NCBI RefSeq assembly: GCF_017874035.1
Contig: NZ_JAGGKV010000006.1
Location: 124,001-188,000, forward strand
Origin: Paenibacillus aceris
Lineage (GTDB): Bacteria; Bacillota; Bacilli; Paenibacillales; NBRC-103111
Length of the DNA: 64,000 nucleotides
Direction: 5' to 3'
The notes below the pieces were generated by a model that saw nothing but the letters and a program-made list of their open reading frames with translations, was not told the origin of the DNA and did no database searches. Positions within the stretch are counted from its first letter, which is position 1. Each line of letters opens with the position of its first letter. The position numbers were made by a program, and so were the translations under genes. Of the stretch, positions 1 to 8,254 are shown piece by piece.

Positions 1-48
1 GTCTGGGAAGGTCTGGACATCCGTAAGATTGACCCGTCCAAATGGTAA
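1..48 (+). CDS. 3' end of an unidentified gene
   Basis: An open frame enters from the left edge and ends with a TAA at 46-48, encoding 15 residues that finish in ...RKIDPSKW. It is followed at once by a strong terminator, which supports a real gene end. The fragment is too short for me to assign a family, and the rest lies outside the window. Confidence 0.6.
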   Translation, partial: VWEGLDIRKIDPSKW

Positions 49-52
49 ATGC

Positions 53-92
53 AAAAAAGCAGAAAGCTCTGAGATGAGCTTTCTGCTTTTTT
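53..92. terminator. Rho-independent terminator
   Basis: A 17-bp perfect stem (53-69 with 76-92) with a 6-nt loop ends in a T run. It can serve both the incoming plus-strand gene and the minus-strand ytxH-like gene, because the outer arms are A-rich and T-rich. Confidence 0.85.
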
Positions 93-98
93 ACTCGT

Positions 99-467
99 TT
101 AGCGGCCTACGATGACCAAATCTTCCGCTGCCTCTGATGTTTCCACATCATCCAGCAATTCAGCATCGTCATTCTTGGACTCTTTCCAGGAGCGAACCGA
201 GTCAACCACATTTGCCGCTGTGTCTTTTGCTTTGCCTACGAGATCAGAAGTCGTCGTGCTGACCGTTTTGGCAACGTCTTGCGTTTTTTGGGAGACTGTG
301 CTGGCGATTTGCACTGTTTTGTCGCTAACTGCTTTAGCATTCTCCGCGATATCGTTTCTTAGCTCACGTCCGGATTTCGGTGCGAACAACAAAGCTGTCG
401 CTGCGCCAAGTAACCCTCCTACTACCGCACCGATGAGAAGATCTTTTCCTTTTTTTTCGCCTGCCAT
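99..467 (-). CDS. YtxH-like general stress protein
   Basis: 122 residues. The N-terminal part carries a single membrane segment with a glycine-rich GAVVGGLLGAATALLFAP stretch followed by KSGRELR, the hallmark of the YtxH/gas vesicle protein GvpP-like family. The remainder is a polar, alanine/threonine/lysine-rich coiled region and an acidic tail. The ATG at 467 is chosen because AAGGAG lies 10 nt upstream; an in-frame ATG further upstream has no ribosome site. It follows the DUF948 gene by 14 bp on the same strand, as in the B. subtilis ytxGH pair, which is known to belong to the SigB stress regulon. The molecular function of the family is unknown. Confidence 0.85.
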   Translation of the reverse strand: MAGEKKGKDLLIGAVVGGLLGAATALLFAPKSGRELRNDIAENAKAVSDKTVQIASTVSQKTQDVAKTVSTTTSDLVGKAKDTAANVVDSVRSWKESKNDDAELLDDVETSEAAEDLVIVGR

Positions 468-481
468 GTGAAATCCACTCC

Positions 482-928
482 TTAATGGTCTGATTTGGCT
501 TTCCGATTCGCCTGCCATCTTTGCCACAGCTCATACCCGGTCGTTGCCCATTCCATGACGTCCTGTATACGCTTGTGATGGGTATGTACAACCCTTTCCG
601 CACCATGAAGCGATTCGTTCATCATTCGTGCACCTTTACGAAGGACCGAAGCGATATCCCCTATAGCTGCTCCAGTCTTCTCGATGGATTGAATAGTTGG
701 CTCTAATGCCAGCACTTGTATGTGCACCTCTTCAGTCAGCTGTCCCGCTTGCTTCAATAACTGCTCGGCTTCTCCGGCTGTCTTCGCTACGTGCTGCTCC
801 GTTCGAGCAACCGTATCGCTAAGCTGATGCAGCGCGCGTTTAGCTGCTATCAACACTCGAACAGTAAAGACGACGAGTACGATAAACGCTAGGGCGATAC
901 TGACGGCACTAATCTCCATCCAAGTCAT
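482..928 (-). CDS. DUF948 family membrane protein (YtxG-like)
   Basis: 148 residues. One N-terminal transmembrane helix (about residues 4-25) is followed by a long heptad-like helical region, the usual DUF948/YtxG form. AGGAGG sits 8 nt before the ATG at 926-928. A GTG three codons upstream overlaps that ribosome site and cannot use it. The gene is first in a two-gene unit with the ytxH-like gene, 14 bp apart. The B. subtilis homologue is a stress-induced membrane protein of undefined function; the same is inferred here. Confidence 0.85.
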   Translation of the reverse strand: MTWMEISAVSIALAFIVLVVFTVRVLIAAKRALHQLSDTVARTEQHVAKTAGEAEQLLKQAGQLTEEVHIQVLALEPTIQSIEKTGAAIGDIASVLRKGARMMNESLHGAERVVHTHHKRIQDVMEWATTGYELWQRWQANRKAKSDH

Positions 929-1106
929 GTCGGGCACCTCCTGGGTCTAAAAAGCTGTTGGATCGAATGGCGGCTTCTAGACGAATGCCTATGAATTACT
1001 ACAGTATAGGCAGGAGCATCTTATTTTGACACAAAAAAGCTGGAAAAATTTCAGGGACCTGTCATAATGAAAAACAAATCGAACTTTTAACATTTGGAGG
1101 CTTAAG

Positions 1107-1739
1107 ATGAACCGCGAGCAAGGATTGAAGGAAATCGAACGTACCCGCATTATTGCCATTGTCCGAGGCGTGAAGGAAATCCATATTCTCTCGTTGGCAG
1201 AAGCGCTGCTGAAAGGCGGTGTTACCGTGATGGAGGTTACGCTCAACACGCCAGGAGCGCTGACGATGATCAGCGAGCTGCAGGCCAAATGGGGCCAGCA
1301 GATGTACATTGGCGCAGGAACGGTGCTCGATGTGGAGGATGCGCAGAAAGCCGTACAAGCAGGCGCCTCTTTCCTGGTAACGCCGAATTTGGACGAGGAC
1401 GTCATTCGTTATGCAAACCGTGAGGGGATTCCGATTTTCCCGGGAGCGATGACACCGACCGAGGTCGTCAAAGCGTGGAAAGCTGGCGCTACAGCGATTA
1501 AAATATTCCCGAGCGCGAGCCTTGGTCTCTCCTATATCAAGGAATTAATGGGACCGCTTGACCATATTCCGATGATGGCTGTTGGCGGCGTTACCGAAGA
1601 GAACATTAAACAATTTCTGGACTTGGGCTGCTACGGACTTGGTATCGGCGGATCGCTTATTAATTTAAAAGAAATCGAAGCCGGCCGCTTCGAATGGGTG
1701 ACGGACAAAGCAGCCCGACTGCTTGCAGCTTCGCGTTAA
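1107..1739 (+). CDS. eda: 2-keto-3-deoxy-6-phosphogluconate / 4-hydroxy-2-oxoglutarate aldolase
   Basis: 210 residues, the normal length for class I KDPG/KHG aldolases. The (beta/alpha)8 signature elements are visible: the acid/base Glu43 in MEVTLNTP, the phosphate-binding GAGTVLD loop near residues 69-75, and Schiff-base Lys132 in AIKIFPS. The enzyme cleaves KDPG to pyruvate and glyceraldehyde 3-phosphate. GGAGG lies 6 nt before the ATG. No kdgK or uronate gene is adjacent, so the substrate (KDPG, KHG or a related keto-acid) is inferred from family only. It is a single-gene unit closed by the palindromic terminator at 1917-1964. Confidence 0.9.
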   Translation: MNREQGLKEIERTRIIAIVRGVKEIHILSLAEALLKGGVTVMEVTLNTPGALTMISELQAKWGQQMYIGAGTVLDVEDAQKAVQAGASFLVTPNLDEDVIRYANREGIPIFPGAMTPTEVVKAWKAGATAIKIFPSASLGLSYIKELMGPLDHIPMMAVGGVTEENIKQFLDLGCYGLGIGGSLINLKEIEAGRFEWVTDKAARLLAASR

Positions 1740-1818
1740 AATCGAGCTGTCTCAAACAAACAAGAATAACGACTCCATCTTCCTTTTAAAACGAGCGTCC
1801 TCCTACTTGGGCAATCCC

Positions 1819-1892
1819 GCATAGCGGAACTACAGGGCGCTAATTAGTCAAAAAACAGAGGTTTGGGCACTAGCTAAGAATTAGCGGCCCAT
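1819..1892. repeat. GGAACTACAGG-type palindromic repeat, copy 1
   Basis: The segment opens with ATAGCGGAACTACAGGGCGC and closes with a TTAGCGGCCC motif. It resembles the intergenic elements at 15.6, 24.9, 48.4 and 52.6 kb. It encodes no protein that I can support. Confidence 0.6.
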
Positions 1893-1916
1893 CGTTGTAA
1901 ATCTTAAATCGTAAGA

Positions 1917-1964
1917 AAAGGCTGTCCCAAGAGTAGAATATTCTACTTTTTGGGACAGCCTTAT
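1917..1964. terminator. bidirectional terminator with AGTAG core
   Basis: The outer stem AAGGCTGTCCCA (1918-1929) pairs with TGGGACAGCCTT (1951-1962), and a second palindrome AGTAGAATATTCTACT lies inside it. It separates two convergent genes. The same inner core recurs in terminators at 15.56 and 41.65 kb. Confidence 0.8.
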
Positions 1965-2594
1965 TTATTTTTTGCTAATGATATAGACGCACTTGTTTGC
2001 ACCTTTGGCTAAACATTCTGTTCGCTCAACATTCGCGTCCAGCAAATTTCGAAACAAGGCTAGCTCGCACTGGCAGGCCTGCCCAAAAGTATTAGCCACC
2101 TGGGAGATCGGGCAATTATGCTCGCTAAATATATAAGCGTTGGCACCTGTCTGCGACCAATCGACCATATACCCGTTTTCGTTCTGGATATGCGCTAACT
2201 CGGCTACACGATCTTCCAAATTCTTATCCAGCATGCGTGGCTGATAACGAGACTCAAGCTTATCCTGTCGGCCTTCAAAGAGCCGCTCTATCTTCTCATG
2301 CCCTTGATCTTCAAGTAACTCATCCAGTAAATCGAGCGTCAACTGCATATATTTCTTGGGAAATAGTTCGTCTGCCTTGGGAGCTAACGTGTACACATTA
2401 GTAGGCCTCCCCATCGCCTGCCGGACAAGCTTCGTTTCGAGCAGATCATCCTTTTCCATGGAATGAATATGACGCCTGACAGCCATCTCCGTAATTCCGA
2501 GCTGTTTGGACATCTCTTGAACGCTTAGAGGTCCACTAGTTTTGAGCATGGAAAGAATCACTTTACGCGTAGATGTCTCAAGTGTTTGATTCAT
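1965..2594 (-). CDS. SufR-like winged-helix regulator with C-terminal Cys cluster
   Basis: 209 residues. The N-terminal DeoR/ArsR-like winged helix (about 8-70, with VQEMSKQLGITEMAVRRHI as recognition region) is followed by a helical dimer region. The C-terminal domain contains five cysteines (about 161, 174, 176, 194, 202) in the pattern expected of the SufR/FeS-sensing branch. Known SufR proteins bind an Fe-S cluster and control suf genes; no suf gene is in this window, so the target is unknown. The ATG at 2594 has an AGGTGAG-type site close upstream. An ATG at 2621 is an alternative with weaker upstream sequence. It is separated from the DUF86 gene by 84 bp. Confidence 0.75.
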   Translation of the reverse strand: MNQTLETSTRKVILSMLKTSGPLSVQEMSKQLGITEMAVRRHIHSMEKDDLLETKLVRQAMGRPTNVYTLAPKADELFPKKYMQLTLDLLDELLEDQGHEKIERLFEGRQDKLESRYQPRMLDKNLEDRVAELAHIQNENGYMVDWSQTGANAYIFSEHNCPISQVANTFGQACQCELALFRNLLDANVERTECLAKGANKCVYIISKK

Positions 2595-2678
2595 TAGCTC
2601 ACCTACCCTCGGAACAGTCATTATGTCTCATAATACAGCATCACTTCCAAGATGTAAATTAAGAAACATCTATGTATG

Positions 2679-3110
2679 TTATTCCAATTCACTCTTGATA
2701 AATGCCCGCACACTCGCAGCGAACTCCTCAAAAGCCGCCGGAAGTTTAGACACCAATGGATGCAGCTCTTGACGGTTCCAGGCTACAAAGTCCTGCACAA
2801 GAGGCTTTCTCAGCTTAACGAGCTGAAGCAGCGTCTCAGTCAAGGCCTCCGAATAGGCACCTTCGCCATGCACGATTTCCACAATATCCTCGTAACTGCT
2901 TGCATCTCTTAAAATAAAGGCATCGATCAGAAGGCTTCCTACGTCCGTTACGGTTTCAATGGCTAAGTGCAGAACACGTTCTTGCGCGAGCTGCCAAACG
3001 AGATCATTAGTACCTTGTTCCCACTGCTGCTCTAACTGTTTACTTGCATCGGCTAAAGCCGAGAGAAATTGAATTCTTTGATCAATCTGTTCATGGTTAA
3101 TAAAATACAT
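2679..3110 (-). CDS. DUF86 / HepT-like HEPN protein (YutE-like)
   Basis: 143 residues, all-helical, with the conserved RDASSYEDIVEIVHGEG stretch near the middle typical of the DUF86 (HepT/YutE) family. In HepT-MntA toxin systems a DUF86 RNase or substrate protein is paired with a minimal nucleotidyltransferase. No nucleotidyltransferase gene is next to it here, so this is an orphan like B. subtilis YutE. GGAG 8 nt before the ATG lies within the end of the preceding 35-codon gene (3115-3222), only 4 bp away, which suggests translational coupling. Toxin activity cannot be claimed from sequence. Confidence 0.8.
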   Translation of the reverse strand: MYFINHEQIDQRIQFLSALADASKQLEQQWEQGTNDLVWQLAQERVLHLAIETVTDVGSLLIDAFILRDASSYEDIVEIVHGEGAYSEALTETLLQLVKLRKPLVQDFVAWNRQELHPLVSKLPAAFEEFAASVRAFIKSELE

Positions 3111-3114
3111 GGTG

Positions 3115-3222
3115 CTATCTCCGTCCTCTTTTCCGCCATTTCGTCCAAATCAACATTGCAAAAAAAGTAATGACAACCAAGAAAATTAACAATACCGCTT
3201 GCATGAGATATTCGTAGCTCAC
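3115..3222 (-). CDS. 35-residue single-pass membrane protein
   Basis: A short frame starts with GTG at 3222, with AGAGGG 8 nt upstream. It encodes MSYEYLMQAVLLIFLV..., one hydrophobic helix (about residues 8-26), then a basic end (KWRKRGRR). The stop lies 4 bp before the DUF86 start and contains that gene's ribosome site, so the two are probably cotranslated. The charge pattern predicts the basic C-terminus in the cytoplasm. I recognise no family. A link to the DUF86 protein is inference from spacing only. Confidence 0.65.
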   Translation of the reverse strand: MSYEYLMQAVLLIFLVVITFFAMLIWTKWRKRGRR

Positions 3223-3503
3223 TACATTCACCCTCTTGACTTTCGCTTTAATCTCTTCTCACAGTTTATCGCGCTAGCTGGAGAGCGTCAAGCAAGCGCC
3301 TTTCTGTTGAAAGGTTTAAATGGACTTGGTCCTGTAACAGGCTTTCCACAATGTGATAGGCCAAATGATGGACCCCCTCCATCCCAATGGGAGCTGCTTG
3401 ATACGGGCTGTTTTATCGCTTATCGAGATTGATTTGGCGAGTATTGTCCTCCTTTTTCATTCATGTTAAAGTGAAAAAAGTGAAAAAGGAGAAGATCACC
3501 GTC
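3223..3503. other. 281-bp intergenic region between divergent genes
   Basis: It separates the minus-strand small membrane gene from the plus-strand acyltransferase. A GATGGACCCCCTCCATC hairpin lies near 3370-3390. I see no convincing open frame or known riboswitch. Both divergent promoters should lie here, but no consensus pair stands out. Confidence 0.4.
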
Positions 3504-4550
3504 ATGTCATCAAGGCCCAAACTACCAGAAATCGACCTCGTCCGTGCGATTGCCATTATCGCCGTTGTGCTTATTCATGGCACATCGGGCGCTACTCAGC
3601 TTCCGCTCGGCAGCGGTTCTCAAGCATTTTTTTTCATACTTAACAAAGCTAGTTTATTTACCGTCCCTTTATTTATTTGGATCAGCGGCACCGTTCTTTT
3701 CTATACGTATTACGATCGGTGGGAGCCCGGTATGTCGCGCGTTTTTTGGACAAAACGATTGCGAAGAATCCTGGTTCCTTATGTGCTATGGTCACTTTTC
3801 TATTATTTGTATAATCAATTCATGTTTCATGGAAACATCCAATTTGACATCATTTACTTTATTAAACTGCTTATTTCCGGAAATGCCAGCTATCATCTCT
3901 ATTATATGGTCATTATCGTTCAATTCTATCTCTTGTTCCCGGTTCTGATTACGACCGTCAGACGGTCAACTTGGCTTCGCAAGTCGCTGATTCCTCTCGG
4001 CATAGGCATTCAAGCAGGCGCATATGCCTTTCATCATATGGTGCATCCCCTTCCGGAATATGCCTCGCTTTTTGTAAGCTATTCCGCACTTTTTGCTTTC
4101 GGAGCTTTCATGGGCATTCATTATGCGGCAATTGTCGCCTGGTCCGAGCGATATAAGCACTTCATTTGGAGCATCATGTGCCTTGCAGGCGCCACGTTCG
4201 TGGGCATGCTGCTCCTCCATCAATACGGTCTGGCAGCCATCGGAAATGTCTGGTTTGAGCTTGCCCTCCTTGTGTACGCCATGGCGATGCCGCTATGCTG
4301 CATCCGCTGGTCGCTAGCTCGGCTGGCCAACGAGTCGAAGCGCCGCTCCGTCCTTTCTGCTCTCGGCGCGGCCTCCTTCGGCATCTACCTCATACACCCC
4401 GCGCTGCTCACGCTTTGGGATCGACTGACTCCGACCCAAGGACAGCTCTGGATCTACGATCTGCACACAGCCGCTTCGATTCTCATCGGCCTGCTCGGGT
4501 CTTGGCTGCTCGTACAACTGTATGCAGCCAATAAAAAAGGTTCCGCTTAA
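3504..4550 (+). CDS. acyltransferase 3 family integral membrane protein
   Basis: 348 residues with about ten membrane segments. The N-terminus has the family motif E-I-D-L-V-R-A followed by a hydrophobic helix ending in HG (His at about 24), the conserved catalytic region of Acyl_transf_3 (OafA/NodX type), and later the R(I/L)xxPY motif (RRILVPYVLWS). Such enzymes acylate cell-surface sugars or exported molecules using acyl-CoA; the acceptor cannot be told here. The ATG at 3504 has GGAG 12 nt upstream, a longer spacing than usual. The stop codon is built into the terminator hairpin that also closes the convergent TPR gene. Confidence 0.85.
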   Translation: MSSRPKLPEIDLVRAIAIIAVVLIHGTSGATQLPLGSGSQAFFFILNKASLFTVPLFIWISGTVLFYTYYDRWEPGMSRVFWTKRLRRILVPYVLWSLFYYLYNQFMFHGNIQFDIIYFIKLLISGNASYHLYYMVIIVQFYLLFPVLITTVRRSTWLRKSLIPLGIGIQAGAYAFHHMVHPLPEYASLFVSYSALFAFGAFMGIHYAAIVAWSERYKHFIWSIMCLAGATFVGMLLLHQYGLAAIGNVWFELALLVYAMAMPLCCIRWSLARLANESKRRSVLSALGAASFGIYLIHPALLTLWDRLTPTQGQLWIYDLHTAASILIGLLGSWLLVQLYAANKKGSA

Positions 4551-4564
4551 TTTAGCGGAACCTT
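4537..4564. terminator. bidirectional terminator overlapping a stop codon
   Basis: AAGGTTCCGCT pairs perfectly with AGCGGAACCTT around a 6-nt loop. The TAA of the acyltransferase (4548-4550) is the start of the loop. A and T runs on both flanks suit termination of both convergent genes. Confidence 0.85.
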
Positions 4565-4566
4565 CT

Positions 4567-5232
4567 TTATTTAAAGCGCGCGAGCAGCGCCCACCGCCGC
4601 TGCTGTCTGCGGCTGTATCGCGGCAAGCCGCGGTAAATATGAAGCGCTTCGCGGAACGTGCGCTTCGCGTCTTCACCGCGTCCGAGCTGCTGATACAGCA
4701 AGCCTAGGCGGTAGTAAGCTTCTACCGACGAAGAGTGCAAATCACGAAACTGCTCGATGAGCTGCACAGCTCGTTCGGGTGCGATACGCGCCAAAGCTTC
4801 TCCTAAGCGTAAATAGGCTTCGCCATATTTAACTCGCGGGTTCAACTCAATCGCTTTGAGCATGAAGCTTTCTCCTTTGCTCAAATCCCCCAGCTTCAGG
4901 TGGCAAAGTCCGATCTCATAGTGGACATCGGCGGAATCTTCCATGACCGGCAGCGCTTCCTCCAAATAGGGAAGAGCCTCTTGGAATTTATTGCGCTGCA
5001 GCAAGTTCCTTGCCAGTTCCAGCTTCGCTGATGTATTATGCGGGTTAGCGTGCAAATCAATTCGCAGTCTGGATGCTCTTCGCCTTAGTTGAAACGGCTT
5101 AAAAATATTCGGCGTTAACCCGATAAATCTTCTATCTAGCACATATAAAATGATTAATAGAATAAGAAGTGCAAGAAAAGGATTGCCGACAAGACGCCAT
5201 AACAGACCAAAAGCTAAAATTTTGAGAAGCAA
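4567..5232 (-). CDS. TPR-repeat membrane protein
   Basis: 221 residues. Hydrophobic N-terminal segments (about 1-17 and 19-33) are followed by a basic stretch, then three or more tetratricopeptide units from about residue 60 to 200, with the alternating pattern A-K-L-E-L-A-R / Y-E-I-G-L-C-H-L-K-L-G / Y-Y-R-L-G-L-L-Y. The start is taken as TTG at 5232 because a perfect AAAGGAGG lies 7 nt upstream. The ATG 16 codons earlier would put that ribosome site inside the gene. Probably a cytoplasmic protein-interaction scaffold anchored in the membrane; partners unknown. Confidence 0.8.
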   Translation of the reverse strand: MLLKILAFGLLWRLVGNPFLALLILLIILYVLDRRFIGLTPNIFKPFQLRRRASRLRIDLHANPHNTSAKLELARNLLQRNKFQEALPYLEEALPVMEDSADVHYEIGLCHLKLGDLSKGESFMLKAIELNPRVKYGEAYLRLGEALARIAPERAVQLIEQFRDLHSSSVEAYYRLGLLYQQLGRGEDAKRTFREALHIYRGLPRYSRRQQRRWALLARFK

Positions 5233-5406
5233 AATAAATCCTCCTTTCAACTTCCTTATACTACCATAATATGAGGACATTGGTCATCTTTTCCATAAAA
5301 AAAACCACCGTCCTATGACTAGCATATGAATGGAGGCCTCTTATGAATACTAATTCGAGATTTATTTCAAGCAATGCTATAATAAAAAGAAAAAGGGAGT
5401 TTCCAC

Positions 5407-5670
5407 ATGAACGAAGATCCACGCAAAGCCATATGGCTTAAAAGAAAACAGCTCGGCAGAAACAAATATTTAGTGAATTTCGGCCTTCTCCCCTGGGGTG
5501 TTGGGCTTACGGTCTTATTTAGCATCATTGAATTACTAAACACGCATGAGATTAGCTTAGTTTGGGTGCCTATTCGTTTAGTGCTGTTCTTTTTCATTGG
5601 TTTTTTCGTTGCGAATGCGCGCTGGATGGCAATGGAAAACCGTTACGAGCCCAGAAGCCAACGACCTTAA
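5407..5670 (+). CDS. small two-helix membrane protein, unknown
   Basis: 87 residues, with a basic N-terminus (about 1-24), two predicted membrane helices (about 28-42 and 52-70) and a polar, arginine-containing end. AAAGGGA lies 8 nt before the ATG, and TATAAT at about 5376 suggests a nearby promoter. A compact terminator overlaps the stop codon, so it is a single-gene unit. I do not recognise the family. Confidence 0.7.
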   Translation: MNEDPRKAIWLKRKQLGRNKYLVNFGLLPWGVGLTVLFSIIELLNTHEISLVWVPIRLVLFFFIGFFVANARWMAMENRYEPRSQRP

Positions 5671-5683
5671 CGGTCGTTTTTTT
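5661..5683 (+). terminator. terminator overlapping a stop codon
   Basis: ACGACC (5661-5666) pairs with GGTCGT (5672-5677), followed by seven T. The TAA stop at 5668-5670 is inside the loop. Confidence 0.85.
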
Positions 5684-5698
5684 AATTGATAAGTACGC

Positions 5699-6100
5699 TT
5701 AATGCAAGTAAGTTTGGTCTTCCACATCTTCGGTATGAAACAAAGACGCCGTACGGCTAAGTTGAAAATGTTCTTTAAGCTCCTCGCGAATGGAGCCGAA
5801 GGCAAGAATTCCCTCTTTAAACTCTTCGCGCTCTCCCCGCTTCGATTCACGGGACTTCTTCCCGAATAACTCTTCTGAAATATCTTTATAAGCTTCGTGC
5901 AAGTTATTCTCATACCAGTCAATTTCCCGGGATGCATCTTTGCGATACACATGACTCATCTCGAACTCGCTTCCCTTTGTCGCTGAGAATTCGGCGATCA
6001 ATGTCCCCGAGATGCCCTCGGTTTTCACTTCGACATCCGCGCACCAAACACCATCGCGTTCTGTAAATCGCACAAGATTAGCCTCTTTAATTTTGCTCAT
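5699..6100 (-). CDS. hypothetical protein
   Basis: 133 residues, soluble, highly charged, with a predicted beta-rich first half and a helical, acidic and basic second half (GKKSRESKRGEREE). AGGAGG lies about 7 nt before the ATG at 6100, which settles the start against two upstream ATGs. No signal peptide or membrane segment. I do not recognise a family. It sits 63 bp downstream of the SgrR-type gene on the same strand and may be read with it. Confidence 0.65.
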   Translation of the reverse strand: MSKIKEANLVRFTERDGVWCADVEVKTEGISGTLIAEFSATKGSEFEMSHVYRKDASREIDWYENNLHEAYKDISEELFGKKSRESKRGEREEFKEGILAFGSIREELKEHFQLSRTASLFHTEDVEDQTYLH

Positions 6101-6163
6101 AACCATACCCTCCTGGCGTTTCATCATTGCTACCAAGAGTATTTCCAGCATATCCAGGATTTA

Positions 6164-7990
6164 TCAAGCGCTGGGTGTAAACCAGATTTTCCGGAAGTCA
6201 ACCCACCCCAAATCGTTAATGCATACCCCTCTGATCGAATCATGATAAGTGGTTTGCTGGGATCGATGCAGAACGAAGAGAAAAGATTTCCCCTCCTGAA
6301 GCACTTCAATAATTTCGTGAAGTTTGGCAATGCGATCTTCAATGTGTGGGATTCCGAGAATATGCTCGACTTCTTCATCTATCCATGCCTGTTGCTCCAA
6401 ATTCAAATGCGCACGGACATAACTGTTGCTCTGCTTAAGTGTCTGGATGATATGGAGGTCATACTCGCTTTCCAAACAGATATGATAAAAAATAAGATCG
6501 GCTTCCTGAATCGTATCCAACCGCATCATGTCCGACATGCTTCGGGTCGTGAGTTCAATACGAATTCCGACTTTGACGCACTGTTCACAGATCCAGAGTG
6601 CATCCTCGTTGTTATTGCTATAAATGTACATGCGAAGCAGCTCTCCATCGTACCCCATGTCTTCAAGCAAGCGCCTAGCTTCCTCCAAATCAGTGCGGTG
6701 CTCAGCGGCAGCCCCTTTATCATTCATCGCTGGCAAAAAGGAGCTTGCCGGTGCTTCTCTGAAGCCACCAAGCTGTTCAATCATTCGTTCCCGATCGATG
6801 ATCAAATCAATGGCTTTACGAAAATTGGGGTGCTGTTGAGGCCCTTTTTTCTCTTGATTGAACGTGAGCAAGGAGCATCCCAGAATCGACTGCTCGATTT
6901 GATGCCATTCCGAATCTTTCCCCACCGCTCCGACCGGTTTACGGGAATTGGTATGATCACACACGACCTGAACCATATCCCAGCTAGGGCCAACCTCGGA
7001 CAACTCCTGCGGCAAAAGCCATATTTCCAATTGATCCAAATGCGGCCTGACCCCAAAATAACTGTCAAATGCCCGAAGCTTGCAGATATAGTCATCATTT
7101 CGCTCCAGCCTGAAAGGACCTGTTCCAATCGGCATCCGCCCAAAAATCCCTTCGTTATCCCGGCAAATCTCTTCCGGCAAAATCGCTAGAGAAGGATGTG
7201 CCAGCTGCTGTAGGAATAGCTCATTCGGCTGTTTCAGCTCGATGGCAACTGCACTCCGGTTAAGCACCCTAATGCTCTCTATACTTTCAGTCATCCAGCC
7301 TTGGCACGCCGAGAGCCCCAGCTCTTTCAGTCTTGAAAGTGAGTAATAAACATCGTTTGCCGTCATCTCCCTACCATGGTGGAAGAGGACACCTTTTCGC
7401 AAATAAAACGTATAGTGCAGACCGTCTTCGCTCTTCTCCCAGTAGTGGGCTAAGTGCGGCTCCGCAATCCTCGTACTAGGATTGTATTGAACAAGCGTAT
7501 CGAATATTTGATTGATCAGATGGGTGTCAAACGCAAAAAAACTGTAAGCCGGATCGAGCGAAACGAGCCATTTGTAGACCGGAAAGCGCAGTGTATCCTT
7601 ATAACATTCCTCCTGGACAACCGTTCGATAGCCGAAATAGCTAAATAACCAATCGACGAAAGAGTCCTGCAAAGTCTCTCCTCTGCCCAATTGGTGAATG
7701 AGTTCAATCGTTCCTTTGTAATCTCCTTTAGCAGCCAGTTCCATCGCTTGTTTGGAAACCATATCCTCAGCGGAAACAAGAAATGTTAACTCCGAAACGT
7801 TGCCTCGTCCTCTGCCGGGCTTCCAGGAAATCCAATCCTGCTCCATCATTTTCTTCAACAAAATCTTTACATTCCGTGTCGTGCAGTACATTCTTTCAGA
7901 TAATTCTTCTAACGTAATAGGCTGCGGTTCATGCTCTATGTCATGGGCAAAGCTGGCACGTAGCTCCAAAAAGTGAGATAACAGCTGCAT
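6164..7990 (-). CDS. SgrR-type regulator: wHTH fused to solute-binding domain
   Basis: 608 residues. The N-terminal SgrR_N winged helix (about 1-85, LEELSERMYCTTRNVKILLKK as HTH) is joined to an SBP_bac_5-type solute-binding domain (about 160-590; EPHLAHYWEKSEDGLHYTF and IGTGPFRLE are typical of oligopeptide-binding proteins). There is no signal peptide, so the binding domain is cytoplasmic and senses a small molecule. Known members control sugar-phosphate stress genes or an adjacent transporter; no transporter is adjacent here. A short divergent gene begins 114 bp away and could be its target. Sequence beyond family level does not reveal the ligand. Confidence 0.85.
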   Translation of the reverse strand: MQLLSHFLELRASFAHDIEHEPQPITLEELSERMYCTTRNVKILLKKMMEQDWISWKPGRGRGNVSELTFLVSAEDMVSKQAMELAAKGDYKGTIELIHQLGRGETLQDSFVDWLFSYFGYRTVVQEECYKDTLRFPVYKWLVSLDPAYSFFAFDTHLINQIFDTLVQYNPSTRIAEPHLAHYWEKSEDGLHYTFYLRKGVLFHHGREMTANDVYYSLSRLKELGLSACQGWMTESIESIRVLNRSAVAIELKQPNELFLQQLAHPSLAILPEEICRDNEGIFGRMPIGTGPFRLERNDDYICKLRAFDSYFGVRPHLDQLEIWLLPQELSEVGPSWDMVQVVCDHTNSRKPVGAVGKDSEWHQIEQSILGCSLLTFNQEKKGPQQHPNFRKAIDLIIDRERMIEQLGGFREAPASSFLPAMNDKGAAAEHRTDLEEARRLLEDMGYDGELLRMYIYSNNNEDALWICEQCVKVGIRIELTTRSMSDMMRLDTIQEADLIFYHICLESEYDLHIIQTLKQSNSYVRAHLNLEQQAWIDEEVEHILGIPHIEDRIAKLHEIIEVLQEGKSFLFVLHRSQQTTYHDSIRGVCINDLGWVDFRKIWFTPSA

Positions 7991-8104
7991 GAATCCGTTC
8001 CTTTCTCAAAAGGGGAAATTGTTAAAGTGAATTATACACTTTTTGTTCCCCTTATTCTAGATGTAAACTAGACCTAACAGGAAAAGAAAGGAAGGTGATC
8101 CAAT

Positions 8105-8254
8105 ATGCAACCATCCAACTTATATGTGTCTGAGAAATTAATGCAGTGGCAGCAGCACGATTTGGAAGTCGAAGCTCGCGAGCTTTGGAAATTCAAATCC
8201 ATCAAAAAAAGAAAAGTTTACATGATGATAACTAGCTTATTCTTCTTCGTCTAA
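8105..8254 (+). CDS. 49-residue small protein divergent from sgrR-like gene
   Basis: The frame begins at ATG 8105 with AAGGTG 8 nt upstream and ends at TAA 8254. The N-terminal 30 residues are polar and helical (MQPSNLYVSEKLMQWQQHD...), followed by a lysine-rich patch and a hydrophobic end (MMITSLFFFV). It overlaps the tail of the convergent VanZ-like gene by 23 bp. The strong ribosome site and position opposite a one-component regulator support a real gene. The family is unknown to me. Confidence 0.55.
   Translation: MQPSNLYVSEKLMQWQQHDLEVEARELWKFKSIKKRKVYMMITSLFFFV

Noticed and set aside
6242..7189. 315-codon plus-strand open frame opposite the SgrR-type gene.
   Set aside because: It is the antisense shadow of a gene with clear SgrR_N and SBP_bac_5 features, and has no ribosome site.
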